NCBI GenBank assembly: GCA_910587375.1
Contig: CAJULR010000044.1
Coordinates: 1 to 59,734 of the forward strand
Length of the DNA: 59,734 bases
From: Candidatus Gastranaerophilales bacterium
GTDB lineage: Bacteria > Cyanobacteriota > Vampirovibrionia > Gastranaerophilales > Gastranaerophilaceae
Direction: 5' to 3'
Shown: positions 25,028 through 34,900 of the stretch, piece by piece
How the letters are laid out: the number at the start of each line of letters is the position of its first letter
Numbering within the stretch: position 1 is the first letter of the stretch
The notes under the pieces: generated by a model
Databases searched by the model: none
Seen by the model: the letters and a program-made list of their open reading frames with translations, nothing else
What the model was told of the DNA's origin: nothing
Translations under genes and position numbers: made by a program

Positions 25028-26731
25028 TTAGTTTGTTTCAATCCAATTTTTCAGCTTTTCAACCGCAACATTTTCGTCCATATCATTAAAATCCATTGAA
25101 AGCTCTTTGAGTTCATCTGTAATATCTACAGGCCTTTTTGCCTCCTGTCTTTGCGGGGCAGGGCCTTGCGCCTGCGCCATTGCAGCCTGGGCGGCCTGTT
25201 GCGCTTGAATCATCTGCATATTTTGCTGCTCAATTAAATTCTGCGCCATTTGGGCCTGTTTTTGAATGAGCTCTGCGGCCTTCATATTTACATCTTTTAA
25301 CTGCTTTTCCTGCTCTTCAGTTTTTTGCCTTAAAAGCTCGAGCTCTTCTTCCTGGCGTTCGGATTCCTGCCTTACCTTTTGCGCAATATGTTTTAAGCCA
25401 AAGCCAAGGCCGATAAGAAGGGCTAAACCAACCACCCACCAAGGGTTTCCGGATTCTTCCGGCTTTGGAAGCTGGTTTGGACTATCAGGAGCCAATATCG
25501 GAGATGTGGATTCAACAAAGGCAATTGAAACATTTTCAGGATCCACCAAAGGGCTTGCCGCATTTGCAATTAATTCTTTTAATTCCTGAATAGTCATACT
25601 CATTGGAATTGCAGACTGTTCAAGAGATACGGCAATTGAAATTTGCTCAATCACGCCTTCTTTCATATATTCATTCACCTGGGTTTTTGAAACGCCATAT
25701 TGGGTTTCATGCGCCTGGCGAACGTATCTTCTATCCTGGGTTGAGTTTGCGCCGCCGCCGGGAACTCCGTATGGCAGATAAACACTCACCGCGTTTGTTG
25801 CAGAGTTTGAATCGTTTGAAACATCTCCAAGCTTTTCTGTGAACCCTTGTTCATTCACTGCGGTTTTAGAATGCGGGTCATAGATTATGCTTGTTTTTTC
25901 AACAGGCGCCTGGGTTAAGAAGGTTGAAACCGTTACAACATAGTTTCCTTTGCCAACAAGCCTGTCTAATTGGGCAGCCACTTTTTGCTGCATATACTTA
26001 TCATTCTCTTCAACCTTTGAAAGTGCGTCGTTTGCGCCGCCAATTATGCTGTTATAAACATTTCCGTTTGTATCTGTAATTGAAATATTGTCAGCTTCTA
26101 ACCCTTGAACCGCGCCAAGAAGAAGGTTTGTAATGGCCTTGATTTTCATATTATCAAGCCTTTGGCCGTCATCAAGCTGAATTTGAACGGTGGCGGTTAT
26201 TGGTTTTTGCTTGCTTGCAAAGAAGGTTTGTTCCGGAATTGAAATAAACACCTGGGCATTTTTAATTCCAGAAATTTTTCTGATTAACCTTGCAAGTTCA
26301 CCATTTATAGCACGGGCAAGACGAATTCTTTTATCTTCCTTTGTGGATGTAAAATCGCCATTATCAAAGATTTCAAGGCCGATATGCTGGTCCACAATTC
26401 CGCTTCTTACAATCGCTAAAAGCGCCATATCTTTTTCGCTTTGGGTGTAGTTTTCAAGATATAGTGTAGATTTTGTACCATCTACCCTTCTTTGAACCTT
26501 TATGCCTTCGCGTGCCAAAAGAGCCTGAACTTCAAGCGCCTGGCCGATTTTATCAGTTGTAAACAGGTCATAAGGCTCTTTAATTACCTTTTCTTTTACA
26601 ACGCCCGGCTTTGAATTTGCATTGGCAGAAACCGCAACGCCAACAATAACAACAAGGAGCAGGAGAACAACAACACCTGCTATGATGCCGTAAAATAACG
26701 GTTTATTTTCCATTATCTTTTTAAAATCCAT
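25028..26731 (-). CDS. fliF: Flagellar MS-ring protein FliF
   Basis: FliF forms the MS ring in the inner membrane, the base of the flagellum. The first membrane helix is about residues 14-35. The ring-building (RBM) domains follow: EVQALLAREGIKVQR, then ELARLIRKISGIKNAQVFIS and the third RBM with ENDKYMQQKVAAQLDRLVGKG. A second helix (WWVVGLALLIGLGFGLKHI) is followed by a Gln-rich coiled tail. The C-terminus (LKELSMDFNDMDENVAVEKL) is the usual FliG-binding helix. I place the start at ATG 26731 (MDFKKIMENKP); a longer frame to 26809 has an implausible basic N-terminus. Confidence 0.93.
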   Translation of the reverse strand: MDFKKIMENKPLFYGIIAGVVVLLLLVVIVGVAVSANANSKPGVVKEKVIKEPYDLFTTDKIGQALEVQALLAREGIKVQRRVDGTKSTLYLENYTQSEKDMALLAIVRSGIVDQHIGLEIFDNGDFTSTKEDKRIRLARAINGELARLIRKISGIKNAQVFISIPEQTFFASKQKPITATVQIQLDDGQRLDNMKIKAITNLLLGAVQGLEADNISITDTNGNVYNSIIGGANDALSKVEENDKYMQQKVAAQLDRLVGKGNYVVTVSTFLTQAPVEKTSIIYDPHSKTAVNEQGFTEKLGDVSNDSNSATNAVSVYLPYGVPGGGANSTQDRRYVRQAHETQYGVSKTQVNEYMKEGVIEQISIAVSLEQSAIPMSMTIQELKELIANAASPLVDPENVSIAFVESTSPILAPDSPNQLPKPEESGNPWWVVGLALLIGLGFGLKHIAQKVRQESERQEEELELLRQKTEEQEKQLKDVNMKAAELIQKQAQMAQNLIEQQNMQMIQAQQAAQAAMAQAQGPAPQRQEAKRPVDITDELKELSMDFNDMDENVAVEKLKNWIETN

Positions 26732-26874
26732 AAGGCAATTTATATCTTTCCTGGTTGTCTTTGCGGTGTTTTCCGCGGTTTGGCCCCGGCTTTTTGCCGC
26801 GTGCCGCACAATTTACTACACAAATTAGCTTATTACACAAATAATTATACTATTAAAATCGTTATTAGTTAACT

Positions 26875-27201
26875 TTAGATTTGAATTTGCATAATTTTTT
26901 CATACGTTTGGAGGACTTTTCCGACAACAGTTGTTGCAACGTTTAATTGAATTTCAGATTTTGCAATGGCTGCCATAACGTCATGAACATCCGCTTTGCC
27001 AACCATAGCGTCTTTTGTAAGCTGGTCCGGAGCGTTCATTTCCCTGTTTAAATTTTCAACAAGCCCTGAAAAAACGCTTTTGAAATCCGTGGTTTCGGGT
27101 TGTTCAATGTTTTTAAAGCGCATAGGAGAAAGCGTTGTTGTAATTTTAGAGGGCTCAATTCTTTCGTTTACATTAATTTTTGGGCTGAATCCTTCAGACA
27201 T
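26875..27201 (-). CDS. fliE: Flagellar hook-basal body protein FliE
   Basis: FliE joins the MS ring to the rod. The protein is 108 residues. The C-terminal core (VHDVMAAIAKSEIQLNVATTV, then KVLQTYEKIMQIQI) is the conserved helix seen in all FliE proteins. It is secreted by the flagellar export system, so no signal peptide is expected. fliE-fliF order is typical. A 65-143 nt gap precedes fliF. Confidence 0.92.
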   Translation of the reverse strand: MSEGFSPKINVNERIEPSKITTTLSPMRFKNIEQPETTDFKSVFSGLVENLNREMNAPDQLTKDAMVGKADVHDVMAAIAKSEIQLNVATTVVGKVLQTYEKIMQIQI

Positions 27202-27285
27202 TTTATTTTCCTTTATTTTTTAATTTCTGTTTTCAGGGTGTTTTGTCCTGGTTTTATCCGGGTTTTATAAATATTTGCTTAGCTC

Positions 27286-27933
27286 TTAGAGATACATACT
27301 TAAAATTGACCTTACATAATTCTGCGTTTCTTTATAAGGGGGAACACCATTATATTTCTTTACGGCATTTGGCCCCGCATTATAGGCCGCAAGCGCAAGG
27401 ATTTTATTTCCGTTAAACCGCGTTAACATTGATTTTAAATATTTAACCCCGCCTTCCAGGTTTTGCATAGGGTCCATAGGGTCTTTAACCCCAAGCCCCG
27501 CCGCAGTTGCGGGCATTAATTGCATTAAACCCATAGCGCCTGCGTGAGATTTTGCATTTGGATTAAAACCTGATTCCTGCTTTACAAGGGCACGGACAAG
27601 TTTGCTGTCTACACCGTATTTATTCGCGGTGGCATCAATCATATTCAATATTTCGCTTTTGCTTAATTTATTGCCTCTGCCTGCCATTGAAAGCGCGCCA
27701 AAAGGCACAACAGGCGGTGTATCAAGCTTAAAAACCTGTTTTGAATCTTCAGAAGAACTTAAAACTTCCCGAAAAGGCTTTGCGCCAAAATTGTCTTTTG
27801 CTTGAGTTTGCTCTGCAGGCTTTGTTGAAACAGGGTAAATAGAATTCAGATATGAATCAATTTGCCTGGCACGCTGTTTTGCCTGGGCTTCGCCTGAAGA
27901 ATTTATGTAACTTTGGATGGCAGGATTAAACAT
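27286..27933 (-). CDS. Soluble lytic transglycosylase-like protein (SLT fold), flagellar operon
   Basis: The C-terminal domain (about residues 95-215) is a goose-lysozyme-type lytic transglycosylase: LVRALVKQESGFNPNAKS with catalytic E120, GAMGLMQLMPATAAGLGV, and LALAAYNAGPNAVKKY. It cleaves glycan strands of peptidoglycan. The N-terminal part is a disordered-looking linker with no clear signal peptide. At the head of the flagellar operon it is likely to open the wall for the rod, as FlgJ does elsewhere; export could be by the flagellar apparatus. Confidence 0.86.
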   Translation of the reverse strand: MFNPAIQSYINSSGEAQAKQRARQIDSYLNSIYPVSTKPAEQTQAKDNFGAKPFREVLSSSEDSKQVFKLDTPPVVPFGALSMAGRGNKLSKSEILNMIDATANKYGVDSKLVRALVKQESGFNPNAKSHAGAMGLMQLMPATAAGLGVKDPMDPMQNLEGGVKYLKSMLTRFNGNKILALAAYNAGPNAVKKYNGVPPYKETQNYVRSILSMYL

Positions 27934-28209
27934 TTTAATTTAAAACTCTTTTTCCCCTTGGATAAGACTGTTTTTTGGCTTTGACTTGGAAGCTTTACCT
28001 TTATGGTTTCGCCGCCAACTTACCTTTTTTAAGCTTTGTAACACAATTTTTGCAATACTTAACAATAGTCTTGTCCAAGAAGATAATACTTTAATACCAC
28101 ACGATTTATATCATTCAGATTAATGATTTTTATAAAAAAGTCATGGGATATGGCTTATAAAATTTAAACAATTACACAAATTCGGCACAAAAACTGCCTT
28201 GCATTTATT

Positions 28210-28551
28210 TTAATCCCATTTGCTTTTTGCAAACAAGCAAGGAATGCAAACCACAAGAAACAATATAGGAACAAAAGAAAGCAAAACAAGCCAGGGGCTG
28301 TATTTTATATCCCTTAAGCGCTTTATTATGGCGCATACTTGCACATATAAGTTAACCAGCATAACAAACAGCATAATTGTTTCAAATGCAATATTAAAAT
28401 TTTGAAATTTTTTAAAAAACACAAATGCAAGGTAAGAAATCGCCATAATTGTCGTAATTAGCATTATTATAAAGTAATTTGTTTCGTTTATTCTTCCCTT
28501 GGCACTAAATATGTTGTTATTTAATTTCAATTTATATATTTCTGCACCCAT
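28210..28551 (-). CDS. DUF805-like small membrane protein
   Basis: A 113-residue integral membrane protein with three hydrophobic segments (about 27-49, 54-75 and 87-108). The opening GRINETNYF and the inner IIKRLRDIKYSPWLVLLSFV match the DUF805 family pattern. The role of the family is unknown. It is alone, divergent from the XRE regulator. ATGTATACAT, a 10-bp palindrome, lies at 28590-28599 in the gap. Confidence 0.7.
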   Translation of the reverse strand: MGAEIYKLKLNNNIFSAKGRINETNYFIIMLITTIMAISYLAFVFFKKFQNFNIAFETIMLFVMLVNLYVQVCAIIKRLRDIKYSPWLVLLSFVPILFLVVCIPCLFAKSKWD

Positions 28552-28700
28552 TTTCTACCATCCAAACTTAGTATAGAAAGAAATTTTTCTATGTATACAT
28601 TGTAAAATACTATGAATATTTGTTTTAAGCAAATAAAATTCCTAAAAATCATCATTCTTTTACATTAATTCACATATTAAAATCAAATAAAGGCGGAAGA

Positions 28701-29018
28701 ATGAAAGATATTAAAATATTACTCGGGAAAAGAATAAAAGAATTAAGAAAAACGCTGCATATGTCCCAGCAAGAACTGGCAGAGCTTGCAAACATTGATC
28801 AGAGAAACTTGAGCAACATAGAATGCGGCATAACTTTCCCTTCAAAAAGCCTTTTAGAGATTGCTTCAGCCCTAAAAGTTTCTTTACCCGAATTATTTGA
28901 TTTTGATTATTTGAAAACCGACCCTGATTCTATGAAAAAATATATTATGGAGTTTCTTGAAAATACTTCAGATGAAAATTTAAAAATTATATATCGAATG
29001 ACGAAGGTCATGAAATAG
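28701..29018 (+). CDS. XRE-family transcriptional regulator
   Basis: A 105-residue protein with a Cro/C1-type HTH at residues 5-60 (LGKRIKELRKTLHMSQQELA, then ANIDQRNLSNIECGITFPSK), then SLLEIASALKVSLPELFDF. The short C-terminus is helical and may form a dimer. AAAGGCGGAAGA precedes the ATG. The target is unknown. It is divergent from the DUF805 gene, with an ATGTATACAT palindrome between, so local autoregulation is plausible. Confidence 0.9.
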   Translation: MKDIKILLGKRIKELRKTLHMSQQELAELANIDQRNLSNIECGITFPSKSLLEIASALKVSLPELFDFDYLKTDPDSMKKYIMEFLENTSDENLKIIYRMTKVMK

Positions 29019-29103
29019 GGCATGATTTTCTTTGTTTTTTAAAGAATTTTTGTCAAAATGTAACAAAATCTTTACAATTAGCCCGCATGTGAAAACATGT
29101 GTT

Positions 29104-29131
29104 TTGGGCAAAAAAATTTTAATAATATAAT
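29104..29131 (+). promoter_or_regulatory. Candidate coaD promoter
   Basis: TTGGGC (29104-29109), a 16-nt spacer and a perfect TATAAT (29126-29131). Transcription would begin near 29138, leaving a leader of about 19 nt with GGA before the coaD ATG at 29157. Confidence 0.5.
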
Positions 29132-29156
29132 ATTATTAATGGAAAATAATACCGAA

Positions 29157-29648
29157 ATGAAAATAGCGGTGTACCCGGGCAGCTTCGACCCTGTCACAAA
29201 GGGACATTTGGACATTTTAGAGCGCGCCTCGTCTATGTTTGACAAGGTGATTATTGCAGTGCTTAAAAATAATTCCAAAAAATCTTATATGCCAACACAA
29301 GACAGGGTGGAACTAATAAAAGAATCCATTAAAGATATGGAAAACCTTGAAAATGTTGAGGTTGGCTCTTTTGAAGGGCTCACCATTGACTATGCAAGGC
29401 AGGTTGGGGCAAAGTTTTTAATTCGCGGGCTTCGCGCCGTTTCAGATTTTGAATATGAAATGCAATTATCCCAAACAAACCAGGCAATTGCGCCTGAAAT
29501 CGGCACCGTTTTTTTAATTACAAAGCCCAAATATAACTTCATATCATCAGGAATTGTTAAAGAATTATCCTTTTTGGGGCAGGATGTTTCCAAATTTGTA
29601 CCAAAAAGTGTGGTAGAATATTTACAAAAGCATAAAATAAATGTTTAA
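29157..29648 (+). CDS. coaD: Phosphopantetheine adenylyltransferase
   Basis: CoaD makes dephospho-CoA from phosphopantetheine and ATP, the fourth step of CoA synthesis. Motifs: AVYPGSFDPVTKGHLDIL (T/HxGH nucleotidyl-transfer motif), LIRGLRAVSDFEYEMQL, and the C-terminal ISSGIVKEL, all as in CoaD. From ATG 29157 it is 163 residues, the usual length. ATG 29139 adds six residues and would be leaderless from the predicted promoter. The cytoplasmic coiled-coil gene follows by 23 nt. Confidence 0.96.
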   Translation: MKIAVYPGSFDPVTKGHLDILERASSMFDKVIIAVLKNNSKKSYMPTQDRVELIKESIKDMENLENVEVGSFEGLTIDYARQVGAKFLIRGLRAVSDFEYEMQLSQTNQAIAPEIGTVFLITKPKYNFISSGIVKELSFLGQDVSKFVPKSVVEYLQKHKINV

Positions 29649-29671
29649 TCAACGAAAGGCAGAATCTTAGC

Positions 29672-30229
29672 ATGTCACAATCAGAAGAAAAAATGTACGA
29701 TTTAATTGACAAATTAAACGAACTCTGGGAAGTGGGACTGCATATTATACCCGGTCATTATGTAGTGGTGAAAAGCAAAGAACTATCAAAGATTATAAAT
29801 GGTTTCCCCGACGCTGTTTCAAACGAAATAAGGGACGCACATGTAATCTTAAGGAAAAAAGATGACATTCTGCAAGACGCAAGAATGAAGGCAGACAGAA
29901 TTATCGCTGACGCTGAAAACGAACGCCACAGAATGTTGAATGAATCAAGCATTATGCGCGATATGGAAGAAAAGGCAAAAAGCTTTAGAGAACAGGTTAT
30001 TCAAGAATGCGAAGACATTAAAATGAAGGCCTTTAACGAAGCAGAAAGCGTGCGTTTGAATGCAAACGAAGAATCTATAAGAATTAAAGACGGCGCACAA
30101 AACTATGCACAGCAAGTTTTAAACAAGCTTGAACAAAACCTGAACCAACTTTATCAGGAAGTGATGAACGGTCAACAATATTTAAACGACCTTAGAAACG
30201 CTTCTGATTTCACGCAACAACATAAATAA
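29672..30229 (+). CDS. Coiled-coil protein (unknown, DivIVA/V-ATPase-H-like composition)
   Basis: A 185-residue protein. Residues 1-50 form a small domain (LIDKLNELWEVGLHIIPGHY). From about 55 to 170 it is a continuous charged coiled coil with no Pro (ADRIIADAENERHRMLNESS). There is no signal peptide or membrane segment. It could be a cytoskeletal or division-associated protein like DivIVA, or another structural coiled coil; I do not recognise the family. It follows coaD at 23 nt and has its own terminator. Confidence 0.72.
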   Translation: MSQSEEKMYDLIDKLNELWEVGLHIIPGHYVVVKSKELSKIINGFPDAVSNEIRDAHVILRKKDDILQDARMKADRIIADAENERHRMLNESSIMRDMEEKAKSFREQVIQECEDIKMKAFNEAESVRLNANEESIRIKDGAQNYAQQVLNKLEQNLNQLYQEVMNGQQYLNDLRNASDFTQQHK

Positions 30230-30257
30230 GATTAATCGTGATAATTTAAATATTTTA

Positions 30258-30290
30258 AAAACCCTGCCTTTGTTGAATTGGCAGGGTTTT
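30258..30290 (+). terminator. Intrinsic terminator after the coiled-coil gene
   Basis: A perfect 11-bp stem, AAAACCCTGCC / GGCAGGGTTTT, with an 11-nt loop, 29 nt after the stop at 30229. The T run suits the plus strand, and A on the left arm makes it partly bidirectional. Confidence 0.85.
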
Positions 30291-30365
30291 AGTATATCTT
30301 GCCGTCCGTTTTTAAGCCCGGGCGACTTTATAGTATTGGCGTTTTTGCCTTTTATCTTATAGAAG

Positions 30366-30839
30366 CTATTTTGACGTTAAAAATTTTTGAACGGTTGTCT
30401 GCATAGATTCTTCCTTAACTTTCCAGCCTTCTTCCGTTTTAGTTACGATAAAATAAAAAGGAAGCGCCCTCTTGTCGCCATTTGGCGTCCTTAAGGCAGA
30501 AATTTTATAATCCCCGTTAGAAAGTTTCTCAAACTTTTTATCCGTATATTTGTTTTTATATTTTGAAAGCCTTGCCAAAGGCTGGCCTTTTTTAAGCTCT
30601 TTTTTATATCTTTCCATCGGAAAATCCACACTTTGTGTGTCGCCTTCAGGCTTTAAAACCACCCTTATTATTTTTGCGTCCGGAAGATAAAAATCCGTTA
30701 CGGTTTTTGAATATGAATTTGCAGCCTTTATATAATTTTCAAAAAAATCCTGCACATCTTGAAGCTCGTCTGCAAAAGCATTTTGCACGAAAAAGCCTGC
30801 AACAAAAGCATATATCATAAGAGTTATAATTTTTTTCAT
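30366..30839 (-). CDS. Exported NTF2-like protein of unknown function
   Basis: A 157-residue protein with a clear signal peptide (MKKIITLMIYAFVAGFFVQN, cleavage near AFA-D). The mature part is compact and looks like an NTF2/SnoaL-type alpha-beta fold (QDFFENYIKAANSYSKTVTD, then FYFIVTKTEEGWKVKEES). Proteins of this kind bind small ligands or act as periplasmic helpers. I prefer the second ATG (30839), since AAAGG lies 9 nt before it but touches the first one (30848). Confidence 0.7.
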   Translation of the reverse strand: MKKIITLMIYAFVAGFFVQNAFADELQDVQDFFENYIKAANSYSKTVTDFYLPDAKIIRVVLKPEGDTQSVDFPMERYKKELKKGQPLARLSKYKNKYTDKKFEKLSNGDYKISALRTPNGDKRALPFYFIVTKTEEGWKVKEESMQTTVQKFLTSK

Positions 30840-31309
30840 TTTTATCATCCTTTGGTTTTTAATAAGGTCTTATTCTTAAAAAATTGTACCTGCAAAAAAG
30901 TTTAGTAAAATCGCCTAAAAAGACAAGCTTTAAAGATAATTTCAAAATCTTTGATTATTTTTATTGTTAAAATATTTGCCCAATTTGCCTTAATGTGGGT
31001 ATTATTTAGGATAGAAATCACCCTTAGAGTGTCTTTAGCTTACGGGCTTTGACAGAAATGGGAATTCAAATCGTCATTAGCGGGGCCGCAAAACATTGCG
31101 GTTTATACGCCTTTATTTCATATATCGGCAATCATTTGATAAAGTTTATGTTATCAAATTAAACCACCTGCTTTTATTTTAGACACAGCGCAAAAGTTTG
31201 CGGGCGCACATTGAAAATTTTCTTGAAGCAAAAAGAAAAAATCTACAGACAAGCTCTGTGACAAAACGCGCAAGCCGATGCGAATAGCACTACGATAGCG
31301 ACGTAGGAT
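30840..31309. other. Gene-poor stretch before the decayed repeat gene
   Basis: About 460 nt without a supported gene. It holds a small hairpin, CCGCAA-AACA-TTGCGG, at about 31085-31102. At 31243-31258 it has a copy of CTACAGACAAGCTCTG that recurs at 31590, at the boundary of the tandem repeats downstream. This suggests the remains of a longer repeat gene. Confidence 0.5.
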
Positions 31310-31894
31310 GTGAGCAAAATTTGTGACAACGCTAGTGAAACAAATTTTTGCGAAACACCCACAGGAGCCAATTCAGGTTATGGCGCCTTGCAGTGCAACC
31401 CAAGAAGCAGCGGCTGCCCGGGCTCGGCGAATAACAACTGCTACCCGAACAACGTATGGGCAGGCACGCTTAAGAGCGGCACTAACTATTACTTGGGCAA
31501 TCTGAATAGTGGTACGTTTTACGCCAGGACGTCGAATGAGTACCTTGCCTATACCTATGCTCTTACTGTGCGCTGTGTCCTGGATTTGACTACAGACAAG
31601 CTCTGCGACGGCAATTCAGGTTACGGCGCCTTGCGGTGTTCAAATAAGAGCAGCGGCTGCCCGGGCTCCTACAATAACAACTGCAACCCGAACTATATGT
31701 GGTCAGGCACGGCCCAAAGCAGCAGTGGCTATTACCCGTATTACTTGAATAGCGGTACTCTCAACGCTTCAAGCAATTACACGTATACCTATGCCTATTC
31801 TGTGCGCTGTGTCCTGGATTTGAAAAAACATAAAAAGTTAAACATAACAAAAAAGGCTGTAAGTATTTACCCACAGCCTTTTTATGATATTTAA
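31310..31894 (+). pseudogene. Fragment of a surface protein with two tandem FISUMP-like domains
   Basis: The frame encodes two diverged copies of a roughly 75-80-residue Gly/Tyr/Asn/Cys-rich domain (NSGYGALQC ... YLGNLNSGTFYA ... VRCVLDL), units at about 31371-31588 and 31614-31822. This resembles the C-terminal major paralogous domain (FISUMP) of Fibrobacter and of many pilin-like surface proteins. It starts at GTG without signal peptide, pilin helix or Shine-Dalgarno. It ends by running through a terminator hairpin. So it is probably the 3' remnant of a larger gene. The pairs of Cys in each unit suggest disulphide-linked extracellular folding. Confidence 0.65.
31850..31883. terminator. Bidirectional terminator beyond rpoC2
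   Basis: AAAAAGGCTGT / ACAGCCTTTTT forms an 11-bp perfect stem with a 12-nt loop and T on both sides. It stands 20 nt beyond the rpoC2 stop and inside the tail of the decayed repeat gene on the other strand. Confidence 0.85.
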
Positions 31895-31901
31895 TCGATT
31901 T

Positions 31902-34900
31902 TTACTCAATTGTAAAATCAGGCGTTCCAAACATCCCTTCAATTTCTTCCAAAATTGCTGAAGGTTTTCTTGCCTGGTTCTTTTGTTGAGCACGTTTCAA
32001 GGCTTCTTTTTCTTTTTCCTCATTTGCGTTAATCAAATGATGATAGCCAGTACCTGCAGGAATCAACCTACCGATAATAACGTTTTCCTTCAAGCCTCTG
32101 AGCAAGTCTTTCTTGCCTTCAACCGCAGCTTCTGTAAGGATTCTTGTTGTTTCCTGGAATGAAGCGGCTGAAATAAAGGATTCAGTGTTCAATGAAGCCT
32201 TTGTGATACCAAGAAGAAGAGCTTCATAGGTTGCAACTTCGCCGCCTTCAGCCTCAACTCTTGCATTTTCAGCTTCAATGACCTTAAGTTCAACAAGTTC
32301 GCCAGGAAGAAGTTTCGTTGTGCCTGAATCTACAACTTTAACTTTCTTGCTCATCTGTCTTACAATAACTTCAACGTGTTTATCGGCAATTTCAACGCCT
32401 TGTGAACGGTATACCCTTTGAACTTCATCAACAAGATATTGTTGAGCGGCAAACGTTCCGCGGAGGCGAATAACATCATGCGGGTTCAAGGGGCCTGAAG
32501 TTAGAGGCTGGCCTTTTGTTATCTTTTGCTTATCCATAACAATTACGCTGGATTCAATCGGATATTTAATTTCGGTTCTTCCGTTTTCATTTACAATGTA
32601 AAGTCTTGCAACATCATCTTCAATTTCAACTTCGGCCACGCCGTCTTCTTCCGCAACAATTGCTGAATCTTTAGGTTTTCTTGCCTCAAGAAGTTCTTCA
32701 ACCCTTGGAAGACCTTGAACGATGTCGCCTGTTTTTTGTCTTTCAAATACCAATGTTGCAAGCAAATCGCCTCTTAGAATCAATGCGCCGTTTTCAACCT
32801 GTAGCAAGGTTCCGGGGCTTATAAGGTGAGGTCTGCCCAATCTCACTGTTACAGAATCTTTGTTAACAGCGATTACCTGACCTGAAGCGGTTGATGTATC
32901 GCCTGAGGATGAAATTACATTGTCAAGCTTCACAAATTCGCCTGTTTTAACAGTTGGTTTTGAGTTAATCGGTACTTTTTGTTCGTATTTTTCAGAAACC
33001 AAAAGCAACCTTCTAAGTTCTTTATCAGGTGATTTAATGCTTGCAATTGAATTATCAACAGATAATACCTGGGTTTTTGTCACAGGAGTTCTGGGTTCAA
33101 TTATCTGACCGTTTTCAACCAAAAGTTCTGTCTGAGTTGAAGACAAGGTTCTTGCGTCATCTTGTTCACGTCTTACAATCAACGTTTCAAGAACAACAAT
33201 TTTCAAGCTTCCTTCTTTATCAAGCTCAACCAAACCTTTTAAGTGGCTTAAGTATCCACTCATTGAAAGAACCAATGATGTACGTGTTAAAACAGCACCA
33301 TCAAGGTTTCTAACCCTTGCACCGTCTTTGTATTGTAACTGTGTCAAAGGAAGAATTTCAATTGATTCATCAGTTGTATCAAATTCGATTGAAACATCTT
33401 TAGGCTCAATTTTAAAGCTTTGAACCGGTCTGATTAAGATTTGAACAGATTGTTTATCAAGTGAATCTTCATCCACAATGTCTTCTGTTATTTCTTCATC
33501 TAAATCATCAAGCTCAAGAACATCGGAATCGTTTTCAACAATGGTTACGATTGAATCAACTTTTGCTTTGATTTTGCCTGCAACAACCGTGCCTGCTTTA
33601 ATTACTTCGTTTTCTTCAACCTTTAAGTCATTGATTGAGTCCAAAGTATGCAATTCGCCGGGGCGAACAATAACTTCGTGGATGATATCGTTGAATTCTT
33701 TAATTTCAACAATACCGTCAATGTGGGTGTATAAGTCTTTTACAACTTCTGTACCGGCTTCAACATATGTTCCTGATTCAACAAGTTTCAAGCTTGAATC
33801 TTTTGAAATTTGGTGAATTTCTTCAGGAATAAATACAACTTCACCGCCTTGAACAACAACTTGGTTTTCATCAACTTCAATGCCGTTGTATCTGATTTCG
33901 CCAGAACTTGTTACTTTGTGCTCATCGTCAATTAACTCTGCGATAATCATACCGTTTTCAACGGTTGTATCAATCGGAGATTTAACAATATATTTTTCAT
34001 CAGTTGAAGTTACGTGCCAAATTTGTTCTTTTTTGGTTTGTTCAAATACAGCGTTTGAAGGCTGAATTGAAGCGATAACGATTGTTAACTCTTTACCTGC
34101 AACAATTTTATTAATTGTTCTGCCTTCAAATTTCACTTTTTCAACTTCAAGAGAGTTGTTCACGCGAACTTCGCCGCCGTGTTCAGACACAATCAACGTT
34201 TCAGCAAGCTTTTCGCCTTTTTTGATTTTTTGTCCATCTGAAACCAAAATCTTGGAACCGGCAGGAAGCGTATAAACATCGCCGCCCAAAACCCAAACGA
34301 TACCTGATTTGTTTGATGTTCTTGAAATGTTACCCTGACGGTCTTTCTTTTCATCTGCAACAAAGTCATCAAATACAACTTCGCCTGAAATGTCTGATGT
34401 GATATCTTTTGTAGCTTTTTCGGTTAAACGTGAGCCGTCGCCCTTTGAAACAGGTTCAAATTCAGCGATTTTATCGCCTTTTTTGAATTCGGCACCTTCT
34501 GTGAACATAACCTTGGCACCGGCCGGAATGTGAATTTTTTCAGATTCTTTTTTGCCTTTGAATGTAACATCAGCTTCTTTAATTGCAACTTGAACAACAT
34601 CCCCGTGACGGGTTCTCATTTCCCTTGTTCTTACATTGCCTTCAATTGTACCGTCAAACGGTGCTAACACTTGTTTCATAGCACCTGAACCTTTAAATAC
34701 ACCGCCTGTGTGGAATGTTCTCATCGTAAGCTGTGTACCGGGTTCACCAATTGACTGAGCGGCAATCGTACCGATTGCTTCACCAACATCAACAAGTTTT
34801 TGTGTGGTCATTGCCCAGCCATAACATTTTTGGCAAATACCGTATTCAAGTTCGCAGGTTAGGGTTGATCTTACATCAACTTCCGTTAAACCTAAATCAC

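Noticed and set aside
27950..28060. Possible c-di-GMP (GEMM) riboswitch before the flagellar operon
   Set aside because: Some GEMM-like words occur on the minus strand, but the order of conserved blocks does not fit.
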